A stretch of 64,000 bases of DNA. Source: Liquidambar formosana (taxonomy: Eukaryota > Streptophyta > Magnoliopsida > Saxifragales > Altingiaceae). The translations under genes were made by a program, and so were the position numbers. Every line of letters begins with the position of its first letter. Position 1 is the stretch's first letter. Below are positions 1-13,451 of the stretch, one piece after another. Where the stretch lies: positions 25,146,416 through 25,210,415 of the forward strand of contig CM077827.1 of assembly GCA_039720395.1 (NCBI GenBank), read 5' to 3'. Below the pieces are notes generated by a model, which worked only from the letters and a program-made list of their open reading frames with translations, was not told the DNA's origin and did not search any database.

Positions 1-201
1 TCCGAATCCCCGATTTCTTTGGTTTCCAAAAGATTGTTTTGGCCTTTCCTTTTTAAACATGGAGTCATTCTTTTGTTTTCTTAAAACAAAATTGGTTTTT
101 AGGGTTTTCCTTGTTTCCTTTAAAAAATAAGGTGGCGACTCCTTTTCGTTTTCAAACCTATTTTCTTTTCAATCCTTGTGGGCCACTTTTTGGGGTTTAC
201 A
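1..201 (+). mobile_element. 3' end of a family A LTR (fragment)
   Basis: The stretch matches the last ~200 bp of the family A LTRs elsewhere in the window (for example 35290-35505): the same 'tccgaatccccgatttc' block, the same 'aaggtggcgactcc' block and a terminal GGGGTTTACA. No tRNA-Arg primer site follows at 202, so this is not an intact 5' LTR. It is the end of a 3' or solo LTR that begins outside the window. Confidence 0.85.
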
Positions 202-2836
202 GGATGACACATGACAAAATCTCAGCCATTTTGAAAATTTTTCCCTTTTCAGACATGACTTATCCGTAGATAGGACATACCATCATGAAAACTTGTTATA
301 AAAATCCATACATAAAAATTTCCTGTTATCCATGAAAGTGGTATCATCCCATGCATCGCATTCCACGTATACACAACATTAAATAATTATGATTACAACC
401 CTGATTTAAATGACATGTAAATTGGCTATTGAACCGAATAAAACCCAATTAATACATATTCTTTCTCATGAAAATACATTAGTAATTAACATAATGAAAT
501 TTCCATTAAGAGCATCTTCCACCTATGATTGCATAAACTAATTCCTGGATTATCTGAAAAACATTTAAAATAATAGGTGTGAGTTCGATGACTCAATAGA
601 TACAATTTAATATAGTAAACTACAGCAATGATATAAATAAAACCAATTATATCCTTTGAAGCAAAATATACTAACCAAGTATATTACAAATCCAAAATAA
701 GTTATAATCCATAACTTAAAACGAATGATGCATAATACCTGATGCATGTGACTTATGTCCAATTTACAATAATTCCATTAATTACCGACCACTCCCGCAA
801 GGAGTCTTCGCGCGGAAACGGAGGATTTAAACCTAACCTCCAAGAGGACAATACAAGGGTTCCTACCTAGAACTAGAAAGTAGCCTCTAATTTGGAAACA
901 CAAGGGTTCCTACCTGGAACCGGAAAGTACCCTAGGACCAAAGGAATGGAAAACACCACAAAGTTCCATTGACTGCAAGTAGTCCAATTCCAATGACCCC
1001 GTTTTATGCAATACTTTTACCCAGTATTCATTAAGTCAATTTAATGCATGATTATGCCCAACATGTAGTGCAATAAACTATAAAATGATTTTTAACCAAA
1101 ATTATCTCCAAGATATGCTATATAACCCATAATCAAATAACATCATAATTATACCCAAAATTATGATAAACAACATAAACTCTCATTATGATTATAGTCT
1201 TGAAATCATAATCGAAAATATCAATTAACATGGAAATTAACCATAAAATCCATACATTTCTATTCCAGAGAATGTATAAAATAAGCCAAGCTCATAAATA
1301 AAAATAATATCCAATTTATGTTATCAAATACCCAAAGTTCCATATTCAAAATTTATTCCATAAATCAATTATATATATATTCTAGGCCCAAGAATACCAA
1401 ATACTATGATAATATATACTATATTATTATGTCAATAGTTTAAACCTATGTAAATTACACCTACCTCAACCAAATGCGTAGAAAAATGTAACCTTTGATG
1501 TTGTGGGTATGAAATCCAAGCCTTATGATGCAAATGCAAGCTCCCAATCCAAGCCCTAGCTCCCAAATGACTTGGTTGATGAAGATAATGGAGGTCCTAA
1601 CTCAAATCGCCACCAAAACTCCCAATATGCATGAATAACCCAAAAATGTAAGAATGAGATGATAAATCCTCAAAAGAATACAAACCCTAACCTTTAAGTG
1701 TGAGAAAATACCTCTAAAATGCAAAGGAATTGGTGAGGATGAACATCCATGCCAAATCCCATGAAATCCAAGCTCAAATCCACCAAGAGCAAGCTCCAAA
1801 ACACATGTGTGAGCCCAAACAAGAAACCCTAACTCCAAATGCCATGAATGATGCTCCCCCATGCCATCCAAAAGTGAACCCTAGCTAGAAATGGAGAGAG
1901 AATACCCAAAATGCATGAAAACCCAAGAAAATGGAGGGAAAAGCTCTTTCTCTCTCCACCGTACCCTCTCTTTCTCTCCCATTCTCTCTCTAGCTCTCCC
2001 ATACTCTAAAAACTAGATTTGGAGTGTTTGGGACGAGTTAGATGGGTTTATATAGAAAAGGGGGGGGGGGCAAAAATGTCATTTTAACCCTTTATAAAAT
2101 CTGCAGATCGCAACTTTCAGACGTCTGAAATGTAGTTTCAGACGTCTGAAACTATACTCCAGAAAACCTCGCTCTCTGGAACTTTCAGACGTCTAAAATG
2201 TAACTTTCAGACGTCTGAAATGTGTTTCAGACGTCTGAAACACACAGTCAGCAGAAAAATTTGCAGTTAATCAAACTACACCTCATCAGCACAGACATCA
2301 GCCTTATTTCATTAAAAACATTTAAGTAATCTTTACTTTAAGTTATTTAATGAAAATAAGCAAATAACCTCCCATTTGAATACAAATAAAATATTAGAAA
2401 AATCAAATTCCCAATATATCAAATTCTCATTTTCAAGTTTTAGTACAAAATCCATCTCCCGACAGATTTTCCTAAAACAAACATGTGTGGAACCCAATCT
2501 AAACATGTTAATAAAATCCCATAAAATCACTAATGTCTTATAATATTATAAACTCCCATTACCGCCAAAACTTATCCCTTAAAACGAAGATCTACGAAAA
2601 TCCACTTTTTCCCAACACTTAGCCAAATTTCAGCAGCTTAACCCTTAAGTTGCAAATAAGGCTAAACGCACTCGAAAGATACTCAATGCACAAAACAAGC
2701 ATCAAAACACATCTAACATCATAATATCATACACATGCATTACCCATGCATGAAGTCATTCGAAAAATCAAGGGATTAGTTACGTTAACCGTAAATTAAA
2801 CCCTTAATACCCTATTTAAAAATTACGGGTGTTACA
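202..2836 (-). mobile_element. Family C-related LTR, reverse orientation, degraded
   Basis: Read on the minus strand from 2836 (TGTAACACCCG...), this is similar to the family C LTR at 9479-11968. Shared blocks include 'gctgaaatttggctaagtgttggg', the 'gggagtttataatattataagac' block, the palindromic CAGACGTCTG array and a TATATAAA box (2047-2054 on the plus strand). The distal end near 202 does not show a clear terminus or a matching target duplication. It is therefore a truncated or rearranged copy. No coding capacity is seen. Confidence 0.7.
2112..2246. repeat. Array of CAGACGTCTG palindromes in LTR U3
   Basis: Five copies of a palindrome with core CAGACGTCTG lie within 135 bp, just upstream (in LTR orientation) of the TATA box at 2047-2054. 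The flanks outside the core are also self-complementary and differ between copies, for example GTTTC...GAAAC and TGTGTTTC...GAAACACA. The GACGTC centre is the C-box form of the ACGT core recognised by plant bZIP factors. Confidence 0.75.
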
Positions 2837-5800
2837 ATTTGTGAGTTTAGGGTTTTTATTATCCTTGTTTTAGGTTAGTTTCATATTGCATGTTAAAATA
2901 GGGTTTTTTGTTAGTTTTTCTTCATAGTTGCTGTATATATTTTACAAATAGAATAACTATGATATTTTTGCATACATGTTAGTGGATTCTAGGATTTTTA
3001 TGCATGATATGGTATTAGGATTGCATTAGGGCTTATGTTTGTCCGCTGTTTTTGCTGTTAGCATGTTTAGTGGATCAATCTGACCATAATACTATTCTGT
3101 CTAGATTTTCATATTGTTGTTTTTGCATGGTTTTGAGCACGTGTAAGGGTGCGAATAGGTGTGGTAATTGTCCTATTGCAAATAGGGGTTGCTATTTCTT
3201 GAAATTGCTAATGCTTAGAGCTATTGTGTTCAGGTAAGTGGGTGTGAAGGTGCCCCAATTCACCTTTCCTTTTTTATATCCTTTCTCTTCTCCCTCTCTA
3301 GGGTTATTTCTTGATATGGACATATGTTATAATTAGAGGTTTCCTTCAATAATAAAATTTTGTTTTTTTATTGAAGTTTTCATCTTGTGGAAGTTTTCTT
3401 AAATTCAAATTTGGTTTATTCAATCCTCTTTCAAATAAGGAAAACTAGGGTTTTTACCATAGGTCTATATCAAGTTTTAACCCTACTTCTAATCTAACTA
3501 CGTGGACTTTGATCCATGTATTTCGTTACATGGTACGTAGGCGCTCGTTTTGAGGCTTAAGTCTATTCTAGGATCCAAGAATCCTAGGGTTTTGTATTTT
3601 ATTTTCTTTTTTCTGTATTATTTTGCTTATTATGCATGGATCGATGAATGGAATATATGTTATGCATGCTGTCTTGTGATGATATTTATGATGATATTTG
3701 CGTTGAAAAGATTTTAATTTAGCCCAAATAAACTGAGAGACCAAAAGGGTGACATGGGTGCTTATAGGCTTTGCCTAGAACCTTCCCATGTCATAACTTA
3801 GCATCCGAATCCCCAGTTTTTCTTTGGTTTCCAAAAGACTTGTTTTTTCATTTCCTTTTTAAACATGAAGTCATTCAAATTGTTTTCTTAAAACAAACTG
3901 TTTTTAGGGTTTTCCTTGTTTCCTTTAAAAAATAAGGTGGCGACTGTGAACCCCGGAAATTGGGCCCACAAGGGATTGAAAGAAAATGGGTTTGAAAAAG
4001 AAAAAGGAAAGGAGTCGCCACCTTATTTTTTAAAGGAAATAAGGAAAACCCTAAAAATAGTTTGTTTTAGGAAAACAATTTGAATGACTCCATAAAAAAG
4101 GAAAGGCAAAAACCAATCTTTTGAAAACCAAAGAAATCGGGGATTCGGAGGCTAAGTTATGACATGGGAAGGTTCTAGGCAAAGCCTATAGGCACCCATG
4201 TCACCCTTTCGGTCTCTCAGTTCATTTGGGCTAAATCAAGATCTTTCCATACAAAAATCAGCAAGTATATCATCACAAGAATTGCATGCATATCATATAT
4301 TTCATTCATCCATCCATGCATAATAAGCACATAAAAACAGAAAAAGAAAAAGAAGAAAACAAAACAAAAATAAACCTAGGATGCTTGGATCCTAGAACGG
4401 ACTTGAGCCTCACGAAGAGCGCCTACGTACCATGCAACGAAATACATGGATCAAAGTCCACGTAGTTCGATTAGAACTAAGGTTAAATCCTAATACAAAC
4501 CTATGGTAAAAACCCTAGGTTTCCTTATTTGATCAAAAGAGAATTGATAGAAAATTTGATTTTAGAAAGAACTCCACAAAATGGAAACTTTAATAAAAAC
4601 CAGAATTTTATTTGTGAAGGAAACCTCTAATTAAACCATAGGATCATATTAAAAATTAACCCTAGATAGGGAGAAGAGAATGAGTTAAGAAGAAAGGTGA
4701 ATTGGGGCACCTTCACACCCACTTACCTGAGCGCAATTAGCTCCAAGCATTTAGCCATTTCAGACATAAGCAGCCCTATTTGCCATAGGACTAAATACCA
4801 CACCTATTTGCACCCTTACAAGTGCTCAAAACCATGCAAAAACACTTACATGCAAATCTGGACAGAATAGTATTATGACCTAAAATCATCCACTAAGCAT
4901 GCCAATAGCAAAAACAGCGAACAATAGTAAGTCCTAACATATTCCTAGAACCATATCATGCATAAAAACCCTAAAACATACTAACATGCATGCAAAACTA
5001 TCATGTTTACTCCATATGAAAAACATATACAGCAAACACGAAGAAAAACCAATAAAAAAGTCTACTTTATCATGCTATATGAAAACAAACACGAAACAAT
5101 GACTCTAAAACCCTAAACTCACAAATATGCTTAAAAACTCACAAGACATACTTTAATCATGCTAAAACCAAACTAAACAGAAATTAAATCATGCATATTA
5201 ACTAACTAAAGCAATATAACATGATGAAAATCCTAACTCTAACATGCAATGACACTAATCCTAGCACAAGGACAAACAGGAGAACAAGAATCATAACTAT
5301 GCATTAAAAACCTAAAGGACAGCCCTAAAGCATGCTAAACAGTAGATAAAAAATAGATATTCCATGTATATTAACTAGCTAGAGTGTTAATACATGATAA
5401 AAAAGTTACCTTTAACATGCAATAAGCCTAACCCATATGAAAACCTAGTTTAAGCTTGAATAGAGAAGGAGAATACCTTAGGAAGGGCCTTCCTTTGTGT
5501 TTGTAATTGTTCGTGGCTCCTCAGGTCTTTAGAGTGAATCAAACCAACACGAATCCTCCTCTTTGTCAAAGTGGTATCACAGCAAAGAGATCAAAACTCA
5601 CTCAACTTTGAAAAGAAATAGAAAACAAAAAGAGAACAAGAGAAAAGAAAAAGTGATTCTCGTCACTTTGCAGCAGCAGCAACTTCAATCGCGTTTTTAG
5701 GGTATGAAAACGTTGGATTTGGACAAAGCTTGTGAAATACAAAGTTGTAGAGAATTGAATTATCTTTCTAACAAGACCAAGTTCATCAAAGTCTGACTTC

Positions 5801-6649
5801 GGATGAAAAAGTTATGATTAAAATACGACTGCTGGTTTTCAGAAAATCTGCTGCTGAATTATGACAAATTTCACTCCCTCCAAACCCTCTTCTCCTCTTT
5901 TCTTGTTTAAAGACATTAAGAGAGTATTTATAGCTGAAATCTGGAGTTTCCCTTTCCTTCCTGGACTAGGTTTCCTTGGAGAATAATCAAAAGGTATTTT
6001 ATAATGATAAAAGACTTCTAATCTGAATAGGAAAAGGAAATTGTCTTTTATAAAAATTGGGAGACTGACCGCTAACACGCATGCACATGTATCGTATGTG
6101 CGTACACACACTCATCACATACGTACACGTGTTAGTGTCATGATAAAAATGGCTAATTTAATAAAATGATTTTCTTTTCATTTTAACCAAAAATCTCATG
6201 CTGTGATTCGCACTAATTCTTCAAGGATAATCCGTAAATAACCACACTAAACTCATCATCAGGGCCACGGGACTTAAGTACCTCATATGCATCCATATGA
6301 ACTCCAATTGACAATTTGGAGATCATTCCAAGGTCAAATGAAAAGTTTGGGACTTAAAAGACGATTATGCCCCTCAAGTCACAAAAGCTCTTATTATCCC
6401 TCAAGATCAACTCCAATTTGAACCAAAATTCATATCCATTGTCCTTGTGACTCTAGAAAACTAATGCAAGTGACTAGACTCCAAAACAAAACAAAAACAT
6501 GCATGAAATGATGAGCCCTAGTAAGGTGGTGCAAAAATGGGGTGTGACAGCGACTCCTTTTTTTCTTTTTTTGTTTTTTTTTTTTCAAACCTATCTTATT
6601 TTCTTATCTTTTTTGCCAATCCTTGTGGGCCCAATTTCCAGGGTTCACA
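2837..6649 (+). mobile_element. Older family A LTR, 5'-truncated, split by a solo LTR
   Basis: Segments 2837-3944 and 6550-6649 together match the distal ~60% of a family A LTR: 'tttgtgagtttaggg', the 'tggtacgtaggcgctc' block, 'gtggcgact' and the terminal AGGGTTCACA at 6649. The 5' part, including U3 and the TATA box, is missing because the family C-related LTR abuts at 2836. The gap 3945-6549 is a younger reverse-strand insertion. No primer site follows 6649. Confidence 0.8.
3945..6549 (-). mobile_element. Solo LTR of family A, target duplication GCGAC
   Basis: On the minus strand it begins TGTCACACCCC (6549) and ends GGGGTTCACA (3945), 2605 bp, and is similar throughout to the E2 LTRs. The 5 bp flanking it on both sides are GCGAC (3940-3944 and 6550-6554), the expected 5-bp duplication. 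There is no internal region, so it is a solo LTR formed by LTR-LTR recombination. A TATAAATA box lies at 5925-5932 (minus strand). Confidence 0.92.
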
Positions 6650-6758
6650 ACCTGCATACCAATTTTATTTTATTTTATTTTTTTTAATAAGCAACAAAAA
6701 CAAAATATATATATTATTAGAAGAATGAGAAGAGGTACAAGAGGAAGACAATTCATAC

Positions 6759-8002
6759 CTGCACACCAATGTAACCTAACATATGCATGTGCCCATTTTT
6801 CCTTGACTTTATATAAAGTGTCCAACCAATAATTACCATGCACATAAAAATCATCAAGCATATATTTGTTCCTAGGCAGCTAAAAAATCGACTTCATCAA
6901 TATGGTCCATGAAATATGCCAATTTATCTTTAACAGACTTAGTCGATATATTAGAATTAGTCTCAGTCGTTGTAGCAGTTGTACTCACATGCTTCGTGGC
7001 ATTTTGCATTATATGTCATTTGCATAGCTTGTGAAAAGTTGTGGGCATCACATTAAGGATGGATTTTGCCATTGTAGCATTTTGATCGGTTATGATGGTT
7101 TGTGGAGGCCTATTGGACATAGCCTCCAAGAATGTCTGAAATAACTATTCAAATGATTCGATGGTCTTGTTGTACATTAGTGCAACGCCAAAAACCACAA
7201 CCTCAATGATGATTAAATGCCACAAAAACAGCAAATGGGCGATATTCTTTGTAAATCTTGTAAGTTGTATCAAAACTGATAACATCACCAAACTTACTAT
7301 AATCAATAATCATGTGAGCATCTGCCCAAAAATTTATTGGTAATTTGTTCCTCATTGTCAAATTGAATAGCATAGTAAAAGGATGGATTTTTCACTACTT
7401 GTTCTTTTAAATACCGCATCAAAGTATCTGCTTCCCCATATGCCATTCTACTCATTCTCCTACCTCGAAGATAATTCGTTTGATCAAGTTTAGAAAATTC
7501 AAGGATTTCCTTCCTCCAGCTTTTGTACTCATTAAAGAATATGAATCCCAAATGGAAAGCCCAAAATTTTCAACCATAACCAATTCATTCCCCTGCAATT
7601 CAAAAATGAACCGTTGATATCGCAACATATATGAGCTTCCCTTAGGCGCAAACTCATGATTTTGCTCTTCAACAAAAATGTTAATTTCATACTTCCTAGT
7701 GTCTTTATTGAATTGTATTCCTATTTTAGCCAAACACCTTGTCCTTGTTTGGCTCCTAGGATTCTTAGGGGATGCCTTTCCAATTTTTTCTCTCGAAACC
7801 CCTTGCTTGAACAAACATAAGATTTTATAGTAATACAACCAAGTCTCTTACTCTTATTGGTATAATGTCTTCGAATGCTAAAGCCTAATTTCTTGCCGTA
7901 TTCATTATAATATTCATGGGCCATTGGTTCACTATCAAACTCCATACCCATCCTGAGCTTCCATTCCAATTGTTCAACACTGTCATCTAATGCCAACTCC
8001 AT
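6759..8002 (-). pseudogene. FAR1/FHY3-related (FRS, MULE-derived) pseudogene fragment
   Basis: Minus-strand translation in shifting frames gives pieces collinear with FAR1-related sequence proteins. First comes a FAR1-type DNA-binding domain (GMEFDSEPMAHEYYNEYGKK, then SYVCSSKGFREKK, then the conserved ...KYEINIFVEEQNHEF). Then comes the linker MAYGEADTLMRYLKEQVVKNPSFYYAI. Last is MULE transposase core (FLEAMSNRPPQTIITDQNATM, then YWLDTLYKVKEKWAHAYVRLHWCAGM). FAR1 family proteins are light-signalling transcription factors derived from MULE transposases. The copy is dead: at least two frameshifts lie between 7450 and 7840, and a TAG plus a one-base insertion lie near 6887. It stops at a CAG/GTATGA that could be an old exon-intron junction, and the C-terminal SWIM zinc finger is absent. 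Whether it was a host gene or part of a MULE cannot be decided here. Confidence 0.8.
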
Positions 8003-9478
8003 TCTTACACCCACAATATTTAAAATCAATATTCTTATTTGTTGTAAGTGCTTACTACTATTTTTTTTTTTTATCCGCAAAGAAAATGTTATTGCTATAG
8101 ATAAAAATATAAGTACAGAGCTAGAAAAAAATATAAGTGCTTTACTACTTAATTTACAGCTGCATTAACTGACAATAAACTAGTCATAAAGGCAATGCCT
8201 ATATGGTTAGGAAATTAAAACAGCATTACTAACAGTGGGAGCAATTAAGCCAAGCTTGCCCAAGTGAATTAGGTGGAACCTAAGAATTTTTATATATTTA
8301 CCTAGCAGGATGTGCAATTTAAGGTGCAATTTTGTAGAGCCCAATGTCATTAATTTATAAGGAATCAAAACATTATGCCCACTTCCTACCCCGATATAGA
8401 AAATTATAAAAAATCAAAAAACCCGATGATAAAGAAACACTGGTTTCTTGTATAATTAAACACAAAAAATGATCATCAACATTTGTGGGTAACATCCAAG
8501 GATTTCAAAATCCACTCATAGAAGTGAAATAAGGGACATCTTAAACTTGGCCAACACATTTTCTTAAGACAAATTAACAAACTCAAGCAAAAATATTGAC
8601 TAATTTTCCATTTCGGTTTATGTTGGGTGAGATGAAATTCGAAGTGTGTAGACTATAGGGTGCTTGATAACTGAAACATCCCATGCCAAATCATAAAAAA
8701 TGTCCAACATTAGACGTACAAGCAGAGACATCTCAATAATAACACCCCATGAAAGAATTTTTTAGACAAAGAAGAAAAAAAAAAAAAAAAAAAAACGCAC
8801 AAATGCCATAATGACACATTACCAATTTTCATATGTTAGCGAAAGCAATTTACATAGATTGATAGGAATGGAACATGTAATAATCACAGAATGAAGAAAA
8901 ACAAGCCTTAATTTCTAAGTGTTAGAAAGCTCCTAGAGACGCCTATATCTACCTTAAAAATCAATTTTTTAGACCAATTTACATTTACATGCACACTTGA
9001 TGTTTAAGCATTGTTAGATCAACCAATTATCACGAAAAACAACTAACAAGATACAATATAAGAAAATTGCAGTCACTTGATGTTTAATAAATAATAATCA
9101 TAATTATGTATTGCATACATTGCATACCCAGCACTAGCAGCAAGAAAAAAAAATCAATGTCTCTTACATCAGAACACAAAACCACAATCACAGGGCAAAA
9201 AAAATAAAAATTGGGGTTTCAGATCTAAATCCCACAGCAGTATCTAAGTCCCGCAATAGTATAACAGCAACCAAAAACCTAAAAAATCAAAAATCATCTA
9301 TTGAATTTAAACCAAATGAAAAAAGAAAAAGAAAAAGAAAACCAAATTGTAAACCCTAAACTCACCTATTTTGAAGCGTTAGGGAGTGCGAAGAGAAGGA
9401 GATACGGGGCTTTGACATTGGAAACTAGTGCTTGTTGTTGACTGGGGGTGGAAACCACAGACAATAAGAGAGGAAAAT
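8003..9478. other. Non-coding stretch upstream of the FAR1 pseudogene
   Basis: No ORF or conserved domain was recognised on either strand. The region is AT-rich, with a run of about 22 A at 8773-8795. It may be the old 5' flank or first intron of the FAR1-related pseudogene. It ends at the AAAAT target site of the element beginning at 9479. Confidence 0.5.
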
Positions 9479-11301
9479 TGTGAGGACCTGTTTTCTTAGT
9501 AGGGATTATTACGGCTTAATATATGATTAGCGTAGTTAATCCCTTGATTTGTTGGATAACCTCATGTAAAGGTAATCCATTTATATGACAATGTGATATT
9601 ATATGTGATTTGATGCCCCTTTTATGCATCAAGTCCATAGTGAATGTTTGGCCTTATTTGCAGTTTCGGGTATAAGCTGCTGAAATTTGGCTAAGTGTTG
9701 GGGAAAAGTGAATTTTCGTAAAACTTCATTTTTAAATATAATTTTTGGCGGTAATAGGAGTTTATAATATTATAAGACATTGGTGATTTTATGAGATTTT
9801 ATTGGTATGTTTGGATTGGGTTCCACACATATTTGTTTTAGGAAAATCTGTCGAGAGATGGATTTTGTACTAAAATTGGAAAATGAAGGTTTAATATATT
9901 AGGATTATGATTTTTCTGATATTTTATTTGGATTCAAATGGGGGGTTGTTTGCTTATTTTCATTAAATAACTTAAACTATACTTAAATGTTTTAGATGAA
10001 AATAAGGCTGATGTCTGTGCTGATGGAGAATTGCCTGACTGACTATCAATTTTTAGCTGTCTGTGTGTTTCAGACTTCTGAAAACATTTCAGACGTTTGA
10101 AAGTAACATTCCAAATACCTGAAAGTTATATTCAGACGTCTGAAAATTGTAGAGAACGATGATTTCTGAGGTTTAATTTTAGACGTCTGAAATTAACTTT
10201 CAGACGTCTGAAAGTTGCGATCTGTAGATTTTTAAAAGGTTAAAATGACCCTTTTGCCCTCCTTTTTTATATAAACCCTTAACCCACGAATTTCCCTCTA
10301 TCTTCCTAGCCAAGAGAGAGAGAGAGAATGAGAGAGGGAGAGTGACGGGGAGGTCATGGGTGGCTCACTGGAGCATGGCAGCCCCGATCCGACACCGACA
10401 AGCTTAGATCTATCACAGTTTGGCCCAATCTACGTGCGTGTAGGGATGGTTTGGCATTTGCATCACTCATTTTTTAGGTAGGGGATATTTTCTTATTTTA
10501 AACCCTTGATGCATAGGGGTTTGGGTATAAATCATGTAGTTTTACATGTATTTGATAGTTTTTGGATAAATATCATGCATGGGGATATATTTTACGGGTT
10601 TTACTAGATTTTAGAAAACCTAGGGTTGATTTACATACCCTTTTTTGTTATATTCTTGTTATTCATAAAACTCTTATATGTTTAAGGGTTTAAATGGGTT
10701 GGTTTAAAAACCTATTGCACTATTTTTGGGTGGTAGAAATATTGGGGGTCATTTTTATATACATGTTTTTGAAACCATTATTTAGAAAAGTGGTTGGTGA
10801 ACGATTACCATGATTTATGGAATTATTTCATATGGTTTTCAAAGCACAAACCTATTATGTCGTTTTTAGAAAATTTATATATAATTTTCCAGATTGTATG
10901 AGAATTATGGAATTGATAAATGAACAAATAAGTGGTGATAATATGGATATGGTGATGAAGGCTATTGGAGACAGGATTACTGCGATCCCAAAGGAACGGG
11001 ACGTCGTGCCGTGTCTTCCTATCCTTTAGTCCTAGGCTATGTGCCCGAATAGAGGTTACTGCGGTCCCATATAGGGATGTCTTGCTGTGTTTCCTTTTGA
11101 GGTTACTACGGTCCAAGATAGGGATGTCTTGTTGTGTTTCCTCTTATTCCACGCGCGAGAGCCCCGCATGACCTGGGAAGGATTTATCAATTTGAAAGAC
11201 TGATGTTATGGATTGCCGGATATGGCGGATGATTATTATTGGCTTATAAGGCCGAGATATGGAATTTGGAAGGAATGATAATGACTTATAAATAACTTGA
11301 G

Positions 11302-11332
<31 letters not shown>

Positions 11333-11968
11333 ATAAAAAGGGGTGTTGGTATAAAATGATTTAAACTTTCGCAGTTTATTTCATTATACATGTATCAGTT
11401 TTATTTACTGAAAATTTATATTGCAAACTAATCAATGGTTTTGCAGGGTTCTTAAAAAGTATATAAATTATGGTTTTAAAACCTTGGGTTATTTAGAGAA
11501 ATGTTTTCCTACTGAGCGTGTAGTTCATACCCCCACAGTTTTCTTGCAGGCTATATTTTCAAAGCTAAGTTGACCTGGGTTTTAGGAGCACTTCAGCATG
11601 CTTGCATTCATGTAAAGAATATTTGAGATAGGCCTTGAGCCTAGGTATATATTAAATTTTAATTTCATGGTCTATAATAATTAATTGAGTAGTAGATGCA
11701 TATCTGAATAGGACCCATGTGACTACGATATAGCCTGTAAATGTGTTTATTTTTGGACTATTGTGGATGAACTGGAAATATTATTATTGTGTTTTCCATA
11801 GTTTTTTGACTAGTCGATAACTTGGTATGTCCTATTTACAGATAGGACCATACCGGATTTTCTAAAAATATTTTCAAAAGAATTATTTCTGTTAAACATC
11901 CACCAAATTTGGCTTTAAAAGTAGTTTTCTTACTACTTAACTAACGGTCCCAATTTCGGGCTGTTACA
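9479..11968 (+). mobile_element. 5' LTR of C1
   Basis: 2490 bp, from TGTGAGGACC to GGGCTGTTACA, bounded by the AAAAT duplication on the left and the primer site on the right. It contains the palindrome array (10063-10217), a TATATAAA box at 10268-10275 and a run of about 29 T at 11301-11329. There is no ORF of note. Confidence 0.9.
10063..10217. promoter_or_regulatory. Palindromic GACGTC array upstream of LTR TATA box
   Basis: Six diverged copies of a CAGACGTCTG-centred palindrome lie within about 150 bp and end some 50 bp before the TATATAAA box at 10268-10275. The last copy is a perfect 18-bp palindrome (CTTTCAGACGTCTGAAAG). Position and the ACGT core suggest an enhancer that bZIP-type factors could bind. 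That role is inferred; only the repeat and its position are seen. Confidence 0.6.
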
Positions 11969-11971
11969 GAG

Positions 11972-11986
11972 TGGTATCAGAGCTGG
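11972..11986 (+). other. Primer binding site of C1 (tRNA-iMet)
   Basis: TGGTATCAGAGC lies 3 bp after the 5' LTR end. This is the standard plant primer site complementary to the 3' end of initiator tRNA-Met. Confidence 0.93.
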
Positions 11987-13451
11987 CTAGTAGATCCACA
12001 TGGGTACATCAAGATATAATGACCGTAGTGAGCATAGAATGATGCATATTCATTGCATATGCACCTTCTTGCATGGTATGGTTATAATGATGCATGTACT
12101 TGCTGCACATTAGCGAGAGATTGCATTTAGGATGAGAAATCCTACTAAGAACTTGGGCATATACATGTGTAGGAACACACATACATTTGCATGAGGGGTT
12201 GGTCATCACCTATAGATTTTGGGGGGTTAAGTATTTAACATATGCATCAATTGTAGCCTAGAGTTTTGGCCTTTATGTGGGCTTTATATGAGAGATAGAA
12301 TGTCCAATGGTTTAGGACATCCATTATTTTCCCTTATGGTTTTCGAGACCGAGTCTATAAGGTCGGGGCTTAACATGCGTATTTTTCCCTTGGTATTATG
12401 GGTGATTGTTGATTGTTACGTATTATTGATCATGTCGACTGGAGATTATCAGATATGATAATCTATGTATTGATATGTTGGTTGTGCTCTGCACAATGTT
12501 TGTTTGATTAGTTGGACTTTAGAGGTCCATATCGCTATAGATTCAATTTCTCTTGGTTTGAAGGCGGTTAGCCTTGAATATTGTTGGGTGAATGTAATAT
12601 ATATTTAGTCATATATATACTGGATGATTTGCAATGATTTGGATTATTGACACGACAATGTGCGATGTCATGATATGTGTGATATATATATTATTTGCAT
12701 GGTAGTACTTGTATGAGTACTAACCTTCCTTTTTATTTTAAGATGTGTGAGTCTCCTGAATTGTAATGAGATTTGAATATGATTGTGATGCATGTATTTT
12801 GGGATTGTTGGAAGTATACCGATGTATATCTCTATAGTGAGATATACATATGTATATGTATATGTTGGTTTGTACTTATGCGATTGCTATAGGTACGACT
12901 CTAGTTGTAAGTATAGAATATGATGTGTGACCTTTGTGCTGATGTGATATTTGTGCTGTGGTGATATACAAGTTGACTTGTATATCTGATGTGAAATCTT
13001 TGTGATAAATTGTATGTATATGTTTGGGGTATATGTGCGCAAGGTACATATATTGTTTTAGTGAGCTTGGATGCGTTTAATTGTTAATGATATAGATATA
13101 GTCAGATGGAGATGTTTTGATGATAGGTTCTTTGTAAGAACCTTAGTTTGTTTGAAAGAGTTATGTGGAAAACTCGTGATTGGGTGTGAATGGTAATGTG
13201 TGATTTGGATTGTAACCTTAAAGACTATTTGGTCTTTTGGGTTTGTAATGCTTGTTGATATTGGTGAGTGACACCAATTATGTTGTGATTTTGTATTATT
13301 ATGTATTTACTTGTGAGCTAACCATGATAGTTAGCTTCACTATGCTTGTGTTTGGTGGATATTCCACATTTCTTGTTTTGTTTCATTACAAGTTGTCATT
13401 AGCTTGAATGTGTTGAAATTCGGAGATGAATTTCCTCTTAGGTGGGGGGAT
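11987..13451 (+). other. Internal region of C1, non-coding
   Basis: AT-rich, with many TATATG-type tracts and no ORF longer than about 66 codons. No gag or pol motif is seen. It ends in the polypurine stretch AGGTGGGGGGA directly before the 3' LTR. Confidence 0.75.
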
